A stretch of DNA of 6,075 nucleotides from the NCBI GenBank assembly GCA_002421865.1, contig DISE01000081.1:1-6075 (forward strand). Direction: 5' to 3'. Source of the stretch: Castellaniella sp. UBA6218. Lineage in GTDB: Bacteria > Pseudomonadota > Gammaproteobacteria > Burkholderiales > Burkholderiaceae_B. Shown here piece by piece: positions 5,376-6,075 of this stretch. Made by a program: the position numbers and the translations under genes. Positions within the stretch are counted from its first letter, which is position 1. Each line of letters opens with the position of its first letter. The notes under the pieces are model-generated. The model was given only the letters and a program-made list of their open reading frames with translations, was not told the origin of the DNA and did not search any database.

Positions 5376-6075
5376 ATGCTGGAATCCTACCGCACCGAAG
5401 CCGCCGCCCGCGAGGCGATCGGCATCCCGCCGCTTCCCCTGACGGCCAAGCAGACGGCCGACCTGATCGAACTGCTGAAAAATCCGCCCGCCGGCGAAGC
5501 CGAATTCCTGCTGGATCTGTTCACGCACCGCGTCCCCGCCGGCGTGGACGACGCCGCCCAGGTCAAGGCCTCCTACCTGGCCGCCGTCGCGCTGGGCAAG
5601 GAATCCTGCCCCCTGATCGACGCCCGCCGCGCCACTGAACTGCTGGGCACCATGCTGGGCGGCTTCAACATCAGCGCACTGATCGAACTGCTGGACCACG
5701 CCGACCTGGCGCCGGTCGCCGCCGAAGGCCTGAAGAAGACCCTGCTGGTCTTCGACGCCTTCCACGACATCGAAGAAAAGGCCAAGGCGGGCAACGCCCA
5801 CGCCCAGGCCGTGCTGCAAAGCTGGGCCGACGCCGAATGGTTCACCAGCCGCCCCGAAGTCCCGCAAAGCCTGACGCTGACCGTGTTCAAGGTCACCGGC
5901 GAAACCAACACCGACGATCTGTCTCCCGCTCCCGACGCCTGGAGCCGCCCGGACATCCCGCTGCACGCCCTGGCGATGCTGAAGAATCCGCGCGACGGCA
6001 TCACGCCCGACGCCCCCGGTCAGGTCGGCCCGATCAAGCTGCTCGACGAACTCAAGGCCAAGGGCCACCTGGTCG
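5376..6075 (+). CDS. acnB: Aconitate hydratase B, N-terminal 233 residues (3' end outside window)
   Basis: AcnB is the main TCA-cycle aconitase, interconverting citrate and isocitrate with a [4Fe-4S] cluster in the cytosol. It can also hydrate 2-methyl-cis-aconitate to 2-methylisocitrate, the step between PrpD and PrpB. The visible part holds the AcnB-specific N-terminal HEAT-like domain (about residues 1-160: MLESYRTEA, LIELLKNPPAGEAEFLLDL, LLGTMLGGFNI, EEKAKAGN, SWADAEWF). Then comes the start of the swivelling domain with VFKVTGETNTDDLSPAPDAW (170-189) and SRPDIPLHALAMLKN (190-204). The HEAT-like domain separates AcnB from AcnA. Cluster-binding cysteines lie beyond the window. The ATG has only a modest Shine-Dalgarno (GGGG at 5363-5366, 9 nt upstream), but homology starts exactly at MLE. 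The frame stays open to the window edge. Confidence 0.95.
   Translation, partial: MLESYRTEAAAREAIGIPPLPLTAKQTADLIELLKNPPAGEAEFLLDLFTHRVPAGVDDAAQVKASYLAAVALGKESCPLIDARRATELLGTMLGGFNISALIELLDHADLAPVAAEGLKKTLLVFDAFHDIEEKAKAGNAHAQAVLQSWADAEWFTSRPEVPQSLTLTVFKVTGETNTDDLSPAPDAWSRPDIPLHALAMLKNPRDGITPDAPGQVGPIKLLDELKAKGHLV

Noticed and set aside
5091..6068. Minus-strand 325-codon frame opposite acnB
   Set aside because: The plus strand encodes an unbroken, clearly recognisable AcnB N-terminus over the same bases.
1..6075. Mobile element, CRISPR array, toxin-antitoxin or other defence system
   Set aside because: No transposase, integrase, spaced direct repeats or small paired toxin-like genes were seen. 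Gene content is core metabolism with uniform composition.

Overview
The window is a high-GC stretch with dense G/C-ending codons and short intergenic gaps. Its proteins read like those of a betaproteobacterium of the order Burkholderiales, most likely the family Alcaligenaceae (Bordetella/Achromobacter relatives). That placement rests on recognising protein families by eye, not on a database search. All real genes lie on the + strand. The long minus-strand reading frames are GC-driven shadows.

Layout: (1) positions 1-180 are the 3' end of malate dehydrogenase (mdh). (2) A GC-rich gap (181-370) holds a strong hairpin without a U-tract. (3) A compact four-gene run follows: prpB (371-1270), prpC (1318-2556), prpD (2581-4032) and a small GNAT-like acetyltransferase (4022-4318) whose start overlaps the end of prpD. 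The run is closed by a near-perfect intrinsic terminator (4342-4373). (4) A regulatory gap contains an FNR/ANR-like box at 4477-4490, centred 41.5 bp upstream of the start predicted from a -10-like element. It leads to an OmpW-family outer-membrane protein (4560-5180). (5) A second regulatory gap contains a 25-bp inverted repeat (5282-5306) with perfect 11-bp arms. It leads to the 5' end of aconitase B (acnB, 5376 to the window edge).

How the genes fit together: PrpC condenses propionyl-CoA with oxaloacetate to 2-methylcitrate. PrpD dehydrates this to 2-methyl-cis-aconitate. AcnB-type aconitases can hydrate that to 2-methylisocitrate. PrpB then cleaves it to succinate and pyruvate. Succinate returns through the TCA cycle to malate, and Mdh regenerates the oxaloacetate PrpC needs. 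The window therefore carries a nearly self-sufficient methylcitrate cycle set between TCA-cycle genes. No prpR-type regulator, prpE (propionyl-CoA synthetase), acnD or prpF is present here.

No mobile element, CRISPR array, rRNA or tRNA was seen, and there is no clear sign of an undescribed system. The most interesting material is regulatory: the palindrome before acnB, the FNR-like promoter of ompW, the Lys/Ala/Pro-rich N-terminal extension of PrpC, and the small acetyltransferase fused by overlap to the prp operon.
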